Source of the DNA: Terribacillus saccharophilus
GTDB taxonomy: Bacteria; Bacillota; Bacilli; Bacillales; Amphibacillaceae
NCBI RefSeq assembly: GCF_002272075.1
Contig: NZ_NPBJ01000013.1
Location: forward strand, 186,001-250,000
Reading direction: 5' to 3'
Length of the DNA: 64,000 bases
In this document: positions 15,837 to 25,301 of the stretch, one piece after another
How the letters are laid out: each line of letters starts with the position of its first letter
Numbering within the stretch: position 1 is the first letter of the stretch
Notes under the pieces: generated by a model
Told to the model about the DNA's origin: nothing
Seen by the model: the letters and a program-made list of their open reading frames with translations, nothing else
Databases searched by the model: none
Program-made: the position numbers and the translations under genes

Positions 15837-16220
15837 TTAAAGTTCGCTAAATCGAACGTAGAAGATCGATAGTAGCGACATTAATGCGGTAATAAAATAG
15901 ACGCCCGCAGACATGTTCGGAAAATCGAGCATGCTGGACGTCGCCAAGAATACGTAAAAGAACATCGATATAGCCAAGCCGCCGATACGCAACCAGCGAC
16001 AGTTAAGCACGAGGCCGAGCGCAATAAGGACGGACGCCGCAAAAGCGACGAGTCCCCACGCTACAGCCGGCATAACTGCGGTCATATATTGATAAAAGTT
16101 AGCGTCTTTCTCGAAAATATCGGAAACAAGCAAGACTACCGAAATATAGGCGCTGATGAGACATACGTAAACCTCGAAGAAGGGAATCGCCTTTTGCGTC
16201 CCTTTTACCGGTCGTTGCAT
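15837..16220 (-). CDS. Four-helix membrane protein of the lysis region
   Basis: ATG 16220 is chosen with GGAGG eight bases upstream; the frame begins with a GTG at 16229. It gives 127 aa with four hydrophobic segments (VYVCLISAYISVVLLV, AVAWGLVAFAASVLIALGLVL, LAISMFFYVFLAT and YFITALMSLLSIFY). It lies between the XhlA-like and holin genes and may be a second holin or an antiholin-like protein. No specific family is recognised. Confidence 0.6.
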   Translation of the reverse strand: MQRPVKGTQKAIPFFEVYVCLISAYISVVLLVSDIFEKDANFYQYMTAVMPAVAWGLVAFAASVLIALGLVLNCRWLRIGGLAISMFFYVFLATSSMLDFPNMSAGVYFITALMSLLSIFYVRFSEL

Positions 16221-16249
16221 TTCTTGCACCTCCTTTCAGTTGCCGCCCG

Positions 16250-16558
16250 CTAGAACGGCATCGCTGAGCTAAATCCGTTTTGTAGGAAAAATAGAAAAAG
16301 GCCGCCGACTACCGTAATGACTGCGCCAATCAGTCCGCCGGTAATCGTCCGCCTTAACCATTTCGTATCACCTTTAATTTCGCCGAGCATCTCTTTTAAT
16401 CCGAGGACGTCCGATTCGACTTGTTGCAAACGTCCAGTAAGTTCGTTTATCTTTTCGTCCTTCTTTTCGTCCCGTTGCCGCCATTCCCGCAACTCGTCGC
16501 GAATTTCTCGAATCTCACGTTCGGCATCGTAAATATCGTATTTATTTCCGTCTGGCAC
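16250..16558 (-). CDS. xhlA: XhlA-like haemolysin / lysis accessory protein
   Basis: A GTG start at 16558 is chosen because GGAGGT lies six bases upstream. The longer frame to 16669 has no Shine-Dalgarno and reads through a terminator. It gives 102 aa, with a coiled coil (DEKINELTGRLQQVESDVLG) and one C-terminal membrane helix (GGLIGAVITVVGGLFLFFL), like XhlA of PBSX, which assists holin-mediated lysis. It is the first gene of the lysis unit. Confidence 0.78.
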   Translation of the reverse strand: MPDGNKYDIYDAEREIREIRDELREWRQRDEKKDEKINELTGRLQQVESDVLGLKEMLGEIKGDTKWLRRTITGGLIGAVITVVGGLFLFFLQNGFSSAMPF

Positions 16559-16589
16559 CGTTGCACCTCCGTTCATATTTTCCGTGGCA

Positions 16590-16735
16590 AATAAAAAAGC
16601 CCGCCGAGATTGGCGAGCCTGTTCGTTGGGCGTGCGGTTCTTAGTTGATTCCGTGGGAATTTCGTACAAAACAAAAAAGCAGGCCGTCCCACGGAACGAA
16701 AGAACGGGTAGCTAGTCCGCTCCGCCTGCTTTGAG
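16590..16735 (-). terminator. Two terminators separating tail and lysis transcription units
   Basis: Read on the minus strand, an outer stem of AGCAGGC with GCCTGCT followed by TTTTTT spans about 16673-16733, and GCTCGCC with GGCGGGC followed by TTTTTT lies at about 16593-16618. They end the tail operon after 16785, so lysis genes need readthrough or their own promoter. Confidence 0.7.
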
Positions 16736-16784
16736 AATAATATACCCGATATTACATCGGATGTAAACGTTAAATCATACTTAA

Positions 16785-16895
16785 TTACGTTAAATCAATC
16801 GAAGCTCCGTCGAATACTAATATACACGCCGGAGAAAGGTCATCATTCAGCGTCACCCATCCGTCAGGAATTACGATTATCTGAATACCCCGCAT
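16785..16895 (-). CDS. 36-aa protein translationally coupled to the tail gene
   Basis: ATG 16895 overlaps the stop of the tail endopeptidase gene as TAATG. The product is 36 residues: RGIQIIVIPDGWVTLNDD, then LSPACILVFDGASIDLT. Tiny proteins in this position (XkdX-like) are usual in Bacillus siphoviruses, though this sequence is not a clear XkdX match. Confidence 0.5.
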   Translation of the reverse strand: MRGIQIIVIPDGWVTLNDDLSPACILVFDGASIDLT

Positions 16896-18475
16896 TATGT
16901 CACATCCTTGTCTGCGATGAAGATTTCGATATACGTTCCGTTAGGAGGATTCATAGCGTCGGTGAACGTAATCGACGTTGTGTTAGTTTCGAGGTAGTCC
17001 GCAACCATTCCAGCAGGCAATGCGCCGGATGATCCGCTGATACGCGAAAGATATTCGACGCGAACGTCCAACTGATTCTTACCGGGATCGTACGAAAACG
17101 GAAGCGTAATTGTTTTGTTTCCAGCGTAGAGTAGGCGATGGACCTTTCGCCCTCGAAGTCGAGCAATCTTTAGCGCCAGTTCTGCCGAACCATCCGGATC
17201 AGATGCCGCGTTCCATTTATCCCGGTCAGCTTGCGAAACATGAATCGCGTCATCTTCGATATGATCGTCCCAGGCAAGTTTATCCTGCGGTGTTACGTGA
17301 ATGTCCGAATTATTGATATGGCCCGACCAAGTTTCGGTTTCTTGCGTTAATTGCTGCTGAACTACCGTCGCAGCTTCGTTTGCTTTTTTCGCTTCCGCTT
17401 GAGCCTTCGTTACATTAACGGTTACGGTAGATATCTGTACGGATTGATTCTGGACAGCGCGCTCCGCCCGTACAACTCCTCCGACATAGCTGACGTTAAA
17501 GTTACCGAGCTCTATTACCGGAGACTTGCCGCTATTAAACGGATAATCTTCGACGCTAATAATCCGTACTTGCAAATCGAGTCCTAACGGTTCGTACTTA
17601 ACCCATACGTAATCTCCGAGCTGGAAGTCGTACAGCGTGAATCCATTCCGCTTCAGTTCCTCATACGTAATCGTCAAGTTATATTCGGGCGTATCGTTAA
17701 GCGTCCGCTTTAGTTCCGCTAATAAGCTCGCATAATTAGTAAAGCGCTCATCGTATACGTATTCCGCATACAACAAGCGCTTGTTTCCATTTTCGTCCCG
17801 ATATAACCCAGCATAAGGAGATTCATATTCCGCTGTTACAAGATATTCACCAGTCTCTTCATCTACCGCTCCGAACCCTTTAATGAAAGTCCGAATGTCA
17901 TCAGTGTTTACATTCTCTTCAATGGAAGCCAAATTATGCCCATGCGAGAAATGGTCGTCCGTATAGCGCGCAATCTCCTTCGCAAATACGAGGTGCTTTC
18001 CAACAACGCGGTATTCCACTTCGAACCGGTCGACGATGGTTTCGAGCAACTTAATGCCTGTATTCTGTCCAAAGTTTTCGAACTCCTCCGATGGGAAATC
18101 GCCGACAACTTCGTAAGTTAGGCCGGAGCCAGCGAGCGCAATATCGAGACAGGCGTTAAGCCGCAGCGCGCCCGATCGAGTAGTTTCGATGAACGTTCGA
18201 AGCTTATTGAACATTTCATGTTGCGCTCGAACATACTTTTCGACGGTATTGCCGATAGGGTTCCGGGAAGTTTCGCCAATAATAAAAAGCTCACCGTCAA
18301 TTTCGAGGTAAGCTTCGTTTACTATTGCGTCGAATATATCCGCGTTGCGCTGCGTACGAGTTACGTAAAATGAAATCTCATAAGTGCCGTCTGTGGTACG
18401 CTTTCGGGTAAAGTCGGCCATGTCCGAGATTGGCTCGGAAACAGATGGTTGTATAATTATTGATAAGTCTGCCAT
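16895..18475 (-). CDS. Tail-associated endopeptidase-type protein (Tal, prophage tail family)
   Basis: The protein has 526 aa. The N-terminal 370 residues match the Prophage_tail / gp44-like hub fold (FTRKRTTDGTYEISFYVTRT, LVVGKHLVF-type strands, GFGAVDEETGEYLVTAEYES, LNDTPEYNLTITYEEL). The C-terminal part has two IHVT-x-x-D-K-x-x-W repeats (DIHVTPQDKLAWDDH, AIHVSQADRDKWNAA) seen in phage tail tips and fibres, then a beta-rich end. It sits at the tail tip beneath the distal tail protein and may degrade or contact the wall during infection. Confidence 0.85.
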   Translation of the reverse strand: MADLSIIIQPSVSEPISDMADFTRKRTTDGTYEISFYVTRTQRNADIFDAIVNEAYLEIDGELFIIGETSRNPIGNTVEKYVRAQHEMFNKLRTFIETTRSGALRLNACLDIALAGSGLTYEVVGDFPSEEFENFGQNTGIKLLETIVDRFEVEYRVVGKHLVFAKEIARYTDDHFSHGHNLASIEENVNTDDIRTFIKGFGAVDEETGEYLVTAEYESPYAGLYRDENGNKRLLYAEYVYDERFTNYASLLAELKRTLNDTPEYNLTITYEELKRNGFTLYDFQLGDYVWVKYEPLGLDLQVRIISVEDYPFNSGKSPVIELGNFNVSYVGGVVRAERAVQNQSVQISTVTVNVTKAQAEAKKANEAATVVQQQLTQETETWSGHINNSDIHVTPQDKLAWDDHIEDDAIHVSQADRDKWNAASDPDGSAELALKIARLRGRKVHRLLYAGNKTITLPFSYDPGKNQLDVRVEYLSRISGSSGALPAGMVADYLETNTTSITFTDAMNPPNGTYIEIFIADKDVT

Positions 18476-18488
18476 TTTATCACCTCAA

Positions 18489-18788
18489 TTAAGGAATGAC
18501 TTGACCCTCTTCAAATATGTCAACTGCACTTTGGTATTCCGGCAATGTTTTTACATACTCATACCCCTGCACAAAAGCATTTTTTGAATCTGAAGACAAG
18601 TTTGGTGCGAAGGAGTGTTTATTTCTGTAAACGGGCTCTTTACCATTCAATTTAGCATCCCTGTTTATATAAAAGCCTAATAATATTGTTTGATTGACGG
18701 ATGTAACCTCAGTAACCTCCACACATATATATGCCTTTGTTATTGTTACACCGCTATCTGGTACCGTAAATGTCTGTTGTAATGCCAT
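18489..18788 (-). CDS. Hypothetical tail-tip protein
   Basis: The start ATG 18788 has AAGGAG eight bases upstream (the frame extends to 18797). It gives 99 aa. It is beta-rich, beginning ALQQTFTVPDSGVTITKAYICV, with no membrane segment. Position between the fibre and tail-tip genes suggests a baseplate accessory or fibre chaperone. The family is not recognised. Confidence 0.55.
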   Translation of the reverse strand: MALQQTFTVPDSGVTITKAYICVEVTEVTSVNQTILLGFYINRDAKLNGKEPVYRNKHSFAPNLSSDSKNAFVQGYEYVKTLPEYQSAVDIFEEGQVIP

Positions 18789-18800
18789 CGAATTCACTCC

Positions 18801-19910
18801 TTAATATAGTAGATAATCAGATAAGTTACTATCTAAGAATTTTAGTTTTCCGTCGGCTTGGTCAATAAATATAGAATTCTTTACTGCCTGTCCTTTTGAT
18901 ATCGGTGTAAGTTCCAAGTATGTCCTAGACGAACCCATGACTGCACCAGAAGGTAATGCATCAACAGTTCCCGCTCTGTTAAGAAAATCGATTTTCCGAT
19001 TCTGATAATGAAGTTCTCGCACTAATGGGTAGAAAATGTACGCATCGTAATGATTTGTTACTTTGACATATAAATCGACATATAGGTCATTATTTACAAC
19101 TCTTTTTACAGTGGCTATGTCGCTAGAGGATACACCGGTTCCTGAAATGACTTGAGACGTTACAAAGGACGATCCATCACTTTGGTACTTTGCGGTAAAC
19201 TGAATTATAACTGATCTTGATTGCGCTACAGGATTATTCACATAGGAATTTGCTAAGGATATTAGAGAAGTAATGGAATCGTTATTTTCGGGCTTTTTAA
19301 TATAGGCAGTAGCAATTTTAGCCCACTTCCCACCAGTTGCTCCCGTATAACTTGTGATATAGGACTGGCTCAAAGATACATACTCCGGATAAAATAAATT
19401 CCCGCTCAATGTAGAAATATAGCTATCAGTAGTGAATATGACTTCCTTTGCCCAGAGTGTCTTTATTTCCAGTAGTTTCTGGAAGTTGATAATTCCACTG
19501 TTAAAGCTATTTTTTATATACAAATCCACTACACATTTTTGTTCATCATCTTGAATTATTTTTGCGATGGCTGATCCTCTGTTATCACTGACAAGAAGAG
19601 AAAAAGCGGTAGGAGAACCACTCGCGCGATTTGTTCGCACACGTAGAAATACATTAAAGTTCTGTGGCATATCATCAAAAGTACTGACATTGGAAACCTT
19701 ATATTCAGTACTAATGTATTGCGCCCCTGCTTTTGTTGTATCGACTTCCAACCTTGCAATTCGTACATATTTATTTTGTGACGTACTATCTGTCTTTGTT
19801 GAGTAATAAAAAGATGGACCTACATATTGCGGGTGAGGGTTGCCGTTTTCTCCATGATTACCTTCATGTAGTACAAGAAAATCGTGAATACTTAACTCTG
19901 TAGAATTCAT
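18801..19910 (-). CDS. Tail fibre / receptor-binding-like protein
   Basis: The protein has 369 aa with GGAGG upstream. The N-terminal collar motif HEGNHGENGNPHPQYVGPSF (about residues 15-34) is common in phage fibres, where the HPQY loop packs in trimers. The rest is predicted beta-strands with little conservation, as expected of a host-recognition domain. It overlaps the upstream glycosidase-like gene by four bases and ends 13 bp before the 99-aa gene. Confidence 0.65.
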   Translation of the reverse strand: MNSTELSIHDFLVLHEGNHGENGNPHPQYVGPSFYYSTKTDSTSQNKYVRIARLEVDTTKAGAQYISTEYKVSNVSTFDDMPQNFNVFLRVRTNRASGSPTAFSLLVSDNRGSAIAKIIQDDEQKCVVDLYIKNSFNSGIINFQKLLEIKTLWAKEVIFTTDSYISTLSGNLFYPEYVSLSQSYITSYTGATGGKWAKIATAYIKKPENNDSITSLISLANSYVNNPVAQSRSVIIQFTAKYQSDGSSFVTSQVISGTGVSSSDIATVKRVVNNDLYVDLYVKVTNHYDAYIFYPLVRELHYQNRKIDFLNRAGTVDALPSGAVMGSSRTYLELTPISKGQAVKNSIFIDQADGKLKFLDSNLSDYLLY

Positions 19911-21199
19911 ACTGTATTACCTCCGTTAAATTCCTCAATGGCTGTTTCCCCTTTTCTTCCAATAAAGTTGAAGTTAGGGTCAGTCACGCTCCAAATTAGA
20001 ATGCCCGCGCAGCTATCAGCATTCATATAAGTGTTTAGAAAGGACTTGTAGAAGTTGTACTGAACGTCCTCATTGTAAACGTTACTTAGAGGGCTCCAAG
20101 ACGCAGGATCGAACGTTTGAGACTCATACGGAAGGATACCTACCTCCGTAATTAAATAAGGCTTGTTGTACTTCTTCGATAGCTCCAAGAATTTAAAGAA
20201 ATAATGGTATTGATTATCGAAGCTTTGATACATTGACTTCGTAATTGTATTAATGCTGGCTACGGGTTCATCTGTGGATTTCGGATAAATATTTCCACCG
20301 ATATAATCACATAAATCCCAAAATACACACGTATCATGCTCAACATCCCAAAAAGTCGGAGAATTAGTTACTTTTATTTCTGGATTAGAAGTCCGCACTG
20401 CATTAATTAATTGAAACCATTGGTCTCTATAGTTTTCTGTGATATTAGGACTTTCGTTAGCCAAGCACACAATTTCCACGTCGTTACCTTTAATAGTATC
20501 AACAATACACTTTTGTAATGTACTGAACATCGCTGTAGGATCGCTTGGGAAATTGTTGTTTTTGTATATGCTGTTACCGCCGGAATCATTTGGGTGAAAT
20601 TTGACTATAATTTTAAAGCCGTAATCTTGAATAAACCGCACCATCTCTTTAAACTTATCAAGTGTGTAATCATACCCCCAAGAATTAAACGTAGAAGTAT
20701 CACGACATTGCAGCAGAATACACAACGTTATATGCGTAAATCCAAGCTCTTTTAAACGATCCAATGTATACGTTTTATTCAGCACATTATCGTTAATAGT
20801 TAAATTGTTCCAAAAGTAAAAAGAAGCCGACATTATCTTTTTATTATCCGAACCATTCAACATCCGATTTAAACCAGTAACCTTCTGGTCTGTATTGGTC
20901 AGTTGACTTGATACTTTCGTATAATCAGAAGCTACTCTTTCGCCGGCAGTTGCATGCTCCACCCCGTCTGTATCTTTTCTTAAGTCGACTACTTCCGAAG
21001 GTTGCTCCCCGTTTGCGATTAACATATCAAGTCGTTCTTTTTGATACTCACTCCTGCCGTCTGCAGCCTGACTCTTTATATTCGCTTCTTCCGAAACTTT
21101 TACTGCTTGCGAAGACTCCGCTTTTATATCGGTGATATCATTAAGCCTTTGTCTAACCTCTGCGCCCACTTCATTTTTTATATTCCTTATAATCGGCAC
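19907..21199 (-). CDS. Tail protein with C-terminal glycoside-hydrolase-like TIM barrel
   Basis: The protein has 430 aa. Residues 1-115 are helical and tail-like, with GEQPSEVVDLRKDTDG and GERVASDYTKVSSQL, a segment common in baseplate proteins. Residues 120-430 form a clan-A-type barrel: LKELGFTHITLC, FKIIVKFHPND, CLANESPN (Glu249 as putative acid/base) and YLITEVGILPYES (Glu352 as putative nucleophile), then GILIWSVTDPNF. Retaining clan-A hydrolases use this NE/E pair. It could digest a surface glycan during adsorption. The substrate is unknown. Confidence 0.75.
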   Translation of the reverse strand: MPIIRNIKNEVGAEVRQRLNDITDIKAESSQAVKVSEEANIKSQAADGRSEYQKERLDMLIANGEQPSEVVDLRKDTDGVEHATAGERVASDYTKVSSQLTNTDQKVTGLNRMLNGSDNKKIMSASFYFWNNLTINDNVLNKTYTLDRLKELGFTHITLCILLQCRDTSTFNSWGYDYTLDKFKEMVRFIQDYGFKIIVKFHPNDSGGNSIYKNNNFPSDPTAMFSTLQKCIVDTIKGNDVEIVCLANESPNITENYRDQWFQLINAVRTSNPEIKVTNSPTFWDVEHDTCVFWDLCDYIGGNIYPKSTDEPVASINTITKSMYQSFDNQYHYFFKFLELSKKYNKPYLITEVGILPYESQTFDPASWSPLSNVYNEDVQYNFYKSFLNTYMNADSCAGILIWSVTDPNFNFIGRKGETAIEEFNGGNTV

Positions 21200-21226
21200 A
21201 TTATCGTCTCCTTTCGTATGTTCTCG

Positions 21227-22063
21227 TCAGATATAAAGAAAACGGAAATCGAACAGTATCCTAAAATCCCCATTCGTTCCCGTTATTTCAAACTTATTCT
21301 TTCCCGGATCCAACCGCAGCCGTCCCCGATTTGTCTGTCCGTATATCGACGTTCCGTTTTTCCGTGACCTATCGCCCTCCAACGTAATAACATCGGCTGT
21401 AGCGCTAGTTCCGTTATACCGCCACATATCACCTGTCGTCCGATTCGTCATTGTAAGTCCACTCGAAGCTCCGACGTACTGAATCGTTAGAGGTTGCATA
21501 TATTCGATGTAATTTCGTGAATCCACCGTTATATCCCCGAGATTCCATATCGAAAATGATCGCGTCGTATGCTCGTAACTGAAATCGTCGTACGGTATTC
21601 CCATTCCGAACTCCCATAGTCCGTCGAACGTAAAGTCGTCCGAAGGTAGTCCGATTGATTCCGCATATGGCGATGGACTCACGAATTCAACTTCGAAAAA
21701 TCCATGTTTATACTGCTGTTCTACAGAGTATTTTGATGCGACCTTTACGAGCCAACGACGATCCGGTAGGTGAGATTCGGTTAGATAAAACGGCTCGGCT
21801 GAATCAAATATGCGATATATAAGATTCCGTCGTAATCGATAATCGTAAACATCGTAACCATCAAAATAAAAGACGCCGCGCATCGTCCGTCCCCCGAATG
21901 TTGTGCCAGCGTCAAGAAAACCGTTAATCCCGTCACGCTCTATTTGAGTATGAATTGGATCAGGCGATTCTATTTCGAAATTTATGACCTTTGTCCTTGT
22001 TTCGGAAAGGGCGATTCGCTCGCCCCTAATTGTATCGATGATTAAATCTAAAGTATTCGCCAA
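21227..22063 (-). CDS. Distal tail protein (Dit, siphovirus tail component)
   Basis: The protein has 278 aa. TFGGRTMRGVFYFDGYDVYD and FYLTESHLPDRRWLVKVAS belong to the Sipho_tail N-terminal domain, and a galectin-like C-terminal half follows, ending RIDPGKNKFEI-type text. Dit forms the hub ring between the tail tube and tip. Its order between tape measure and tail endopeptidase is standard. Confidence 0.88.
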   Translation of the reverse strand: MANTLDLIIDTIRGERIALSETRTKVINFEIESPDPIHTQIERDGINGFLDAGTTFGGRTMRGVFYFDGYDVYDYRLRRNLIYRIFDSAEPFYLTESHLPDRRWLVKVASKYSVEQQYKHGFFEVEFVSPSPYAESIGLPSDDFTFDGLWEFGMGIPYDDFSYEHTTRSFSIWNLGDITVDSRNYIEYMQPLTIQYVGASSGLTMTNRTTGDMWRYNGTSATADVITLEGDRSRKNGTSIYGQTNRGRLRLDPGKNKFEITGTNGDFRILFDFRFLYI

Positions 22064-22080
22064 GTTTCCGCCCCCTTCCG

Positions 22081-24525
22081 TTAATTCTTACGGCTTTTCT
22101 CTGCACGATAAGCCCGGTCTAGCTCACGCTGTACCGCAGATACCATACGGTCGACTTCTTCTCGGGAAGATGTTCCGTGATAAGATATCGGCATGTTTAT
22201 CGTCGGACCAGCCGGCTGAGCTACCGCTGCTACTTGTCTCGATGATGCCGTGTAACGACCGCGCGCTCCTCCGACATCTGACGTTGCAGCATCGAGGATA
22301 CTTCCGGACACTTTCTTAGCTGACGAAATAGCTGTTCGCATGCTTCCTTCCATACCTTCCGGAATACCTAGCGTGATCCAGCGCCCGACGTCTTTGTTCA
22401 TCACGCGAGATGGCGAGTTGATATCGAAGAATCCCGTAAAGCTGTCCTTGATACCACTTCCGATACTTTTTACGGAATCCCACACTGCGCCTGCCATGCT
22501 GGATATACCGTCGATTAGTCCGTTGATAATGTCCTTACCGATTTGGACTAGATCAATTCCTTCGAAGGTGGAAACGATGTTTTCCATTACGTTTGTTACG
22601 ATACCTTTAACGGCTTCAAAGGCACCTTCCCAGTCTCCGACAAACATTGCCGAGAATGCCTGAATAATACCAGAAATAATATCGATTACGGACATCACGA
22701 TTGTTTGAATTGTTGCGAATGCTACCTTTACCAATCCGGATACAAGAGGCATTACAACTTGGAAAATTCCTTTTATTACGCCTAAACCTGTTTTAATAAT
22801 GCCCATAACCAGTTGCATAATCGACTGAATTGTTGTTGAAATAAACTGGAATGTAGCACGAACTACCGCCATTATAGTTGTTCCGTTTTCAGACCAAAAT
22901 GCTTGTATCTTTGCTAGAACCGCTTGAATAAACGAAGCAACTGCGTTGATTACTGTTGATATGAAACTTTTTATCGAGTTATAGATTGACATGACGTTTG
23001 CGGTAATTGCTGCCCCGTGTGTCGCCCACAATTGCTGTGCATAAGCTAATATTTGCGCTATATATTGAGATACGAACGCAAGTACCGTTACTACAGCAGT
23101 ACGAATTGCATTTAGCGCAGTTGTCCACGCCATTTGTATCCAAGCCCAAGCCGCGTTGACCATATTACGGAACCACTCGACTTTGTTGTAAGCTAGTACA
23201 AGCGCTACACCAATTAATGCGACCGCTGCAACTACTGCCGCAATAATTGCGACTATTGCAACAAGACTACTTGTTGCGATTCCGATTGCTCCCGCAACTG
23301 CCGAGAATGCGATAACCAATCCAGGAAGTTGTCCGATTAAGATTAGTAATGGCCCGCCTAATAATAGGAATGCCGCTGCAAGTGCTGCCATAATCGCTAT
23401 CATGTTCTGTACCGGTGTCGGCAAAGCATTAAACCAGTTTGCTAGACCCGCCATTGCTGTCGCAATCCAGGATATCGCAGGAATTAACGCTGTACCTATC
23501 GAAATAGCGAGTGTCTCGAAGGCCCCTTGCAGGTTCTCGAGTGTACCGCCAATACCCGCTTTCATTTGCGCTGCTGTCTCCGCCGATGCTCCCGCACTGT
23601 CTTCGAGTGATTGTGTCATGGCGTTTATCTTGTCTGGTCCTGCGTCCATTAGTGCTAGGAAGCCGGAAGTTGCCTCTGTTCCAACTAACTTCGAAATTGT
23701 CGCAACCTTATCCGCCTCTGACATCCCTTCTGTAGCTGCAGTTAGATCGCCTATCATCTCTGACAAACTCTTTACATTACCGGAGCTATCCTGCACCGAG
23801 AAGCCTAATTGATCCATTATCTTTTGCTGTGCTTTGGCTGGATTATTTAACGCTAGTAATGACGCACGTAAAGCCGTTCCAGCATTCGATCCGTCAAGAC
23901 CCGCATTGGTCATTAAACCTACCGCACTAGCCGTTTCTTCCATCGATATACCTAACGCTGCTGCCGGAGCGCCTGCGTACTTGAATGCGTAGGATAAGTC
24001 CTCAACACCAGCCGCCGTTTTGTTAGCCGACATCGCTAGTACATCCGCAACTGTTGTCGCATCGGAGGCTTCCAGTCCCCATATGTTAAGCGCTGACGCT
24101 ACGGTATCGGAAGTTAATGCCAAATCCTCACCGGATGCTTCGGCCGCTGAGATAACGCCCGGCATTGCCGCAATTACTTCGTTAGCGTCGAAACCTTTCG
24201 CAGCTAGTTCCGTCATTGCCACGGCTACTTCAGAAGCACTTTTGGAAGTTGTCGCTCCGAGTTCTAACGCTGCTTCCCGCATATCAGCGAATTGACCCAC
24301 GTTAGCGCCCGCTATAGCACCGGCTTTTCGCATAGCCGTATCGAAATCCGCCGCTGTTTTTACCGCAACGCCAAGACCCGCCGCCATACCAGCGCCTGCT
24401 GCCGTAAATCCCGCACCGATATTACCAACAGTATCGAATGCCCTCTGCGTGCGACTTTCCAGATTGGACATTGTTTTTGAGAAATCATCTATTGCGCTAA
24501 TTTTGAACGAGATATTCAAAGCCAT
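22081..24525 (-). CDS. Tail tape measure protein (TP901 type)
   Basis: The protein has 814 aa. The N-terminus contains the TP901 core (AGAIAGANVGQFADMREAAL, AASAVGLMTNAGLDGSNAGT, ALNNPAKAQQKIMDQLGF) and several long hydrophobic helices follow from about residue 330 to 650. The length is modest and predicts a short siphovirus tail, of the order of 100-130 nm by the usual residue-to-length rule. It follows the frameshifted chaperone genes as usual. Confidence 0.93.
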   Translation of the reverse strand: MALNISFKISAIDDFSKTMSNLESRTQRAFDTVGNIGAGFTAAGAGMAAGLGVAVKTAADFDTAMRKAGAIAGANVGQFADMREAALELGATTSKSASEVAVAMTELAAKGFDANEVIAAMPGVISAAEASGEDLALTSDTVASALNIWGLEASDATTVADVLAMSANKTAAGVEDLSYAFKYAGAPAAALGISMEETASAVGLMTNAGLDGSNAGTALRASLLALNNPAKAQQKIMDQLGFSVQDSSGNVKSLSEMIGDLTAATEGMSEADKVATISKLVGTEATSGFLALMDAGPDKINAMTQSLEDSAGASAETAAQMKAGIGGTLENLQGAFETLAISIGTALIPAISWIATAMAGLANWFNALPTPVQNMIAIMAALAAAFLLLGGPLLILIGQLPGLVIAFSAVAGAIGIATSSLVAIVAIIAAVVAAVALIGVALVLAYNKVEWFRNMVNAAWAWIQMAWTTALNAIRTAVVTVLAFVSQYIAQILAYAQQLWATHGAAITANVMSIYNSIKSFISTVINAVASFIQAVLAKIQAFWSENGTTIMAVVRATFQFISTTIQSIMQLVMGIIKTGLGVIKGIFQVVMPLVSGLVKVAFATIQTIVMSVIDIISGIIQAFSAMFVGDWEGAFEAVKGIVTNVMENIVSTFEGIDLVQIGKDIINGLIDGISSMAGAVWDSVKSIGSGIKDSFTGFFDINSPSRVMNKDVGRWITLGIPEGMEGSMRTAISSAKKVSGSILDAATSDVGGARGRYTASSRQVAAVAQPAGPTINMPISYHGTSSREEVDRMVSAVQRELDRAYRAEKSRKN

Positions 24526-24585
24526 TTATTCACCGCCCTTTCTGCGCAAAAATAAAAGCCTGCCGACTAATAGCCGACAAGCTCG

Positions 24586-25190
24586 TTATTTCTTCTGCTT
24601 TTGTTCTTTCGCTTTAATATCGTAAAAGGCGCTCCAATACGGAAGTTCAGTAACCGCCATGCCCTCGTCGAAATGTTCAAGCTCGATGACATCATCCGGC
24701 CCTAACCCGACCAATCGCGCGAGTTGTTCGGGTAGGTTGACTCGCGTATATCGGCGCCTTGTTCCTGTTAAATCGCCAACTGTCACGTTCTTTGCGTCAG
24801 CTATTTCGTAAAGGCTGCGCAAGAAGGGGTCGGCGTTTAGTCGTTTTTTGCTTCTGTCTGTGCGTTAGCAGAAAGACCGCTGATCTCCATAATCTTTCCG
24901 GCTAGTCCTGCGATAGGTGCGAAGGATTTCTTGCCGCTTTCGAATTCCGCTACGTCAGCAAGTTCGAATACTTTTTCGCCTTCTGGCGTTTCGCAACCGT
25001 GAAATACTGCGAGAATCATCATGCGAACCTCGTCTTTTTTATTCTTCATAACTTCTTTCATCGCTGGCGCTGTAAGTGTTTTAACCGGTAGTTCAGCGTC
25101 CCATTCTTTTACGTAGAAAGAATCGTATACGATATCGTCCGTGCTTCTTACTTTGTCACGCAACGCTTTTACATCAAATTGTTTAGCCAT
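24586..25190 (-). CDS. Tail assembly chaperone with programmed -1 frameshift (G / G-T fusion)
   Basis: The upstream frame (24837-25190, 117 aa) starts MAKQFDVKALRDKV and ends QTEAKND. The slippery heptamer A AAA AAC sits at 24849-24843 in frame, four bases before its stop. A -1 slip reads KKRLNADPFLRSLYEIADAK and continues to 24586 (the downstream frame otherwise opens only with a TTG and no Shine-Dalgarno). This is the conserved G/G-T arrangement whose two products chaperone the tape measure protein in a fixed ratio. Confidence 0.88.
24843..24849 (-). promoter_or_regulatory. Slippery heptamer AAAAAAC for -1 ribosomal frameshifting
   Basis: Read on the minus strand in the zero frame as GCA AAA AAC GAC TAA. 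The stop follows one codon later and the downstream frame is open immediately, as in other tail chaperone frameshift sites. Confidence 0.85.
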
Positions 25191-25301
25191 TTATAATCAA
25201 CCTCCGAGTTTAGTTGTTTTATTTGGCCGAGTAAATATTGCCCGCCAGCATATCTCGGCGTATGTTTTCGGTTAGCTTGACCTAGACGGGCAATGAATCT
25301 A

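Noticed and set aside
16559-16669. N-terminal extension of the XhlA-like gene
   Set aside because: It would read through a terminator. GGAGGT six bases before the GTG at 16558 fixes the start.
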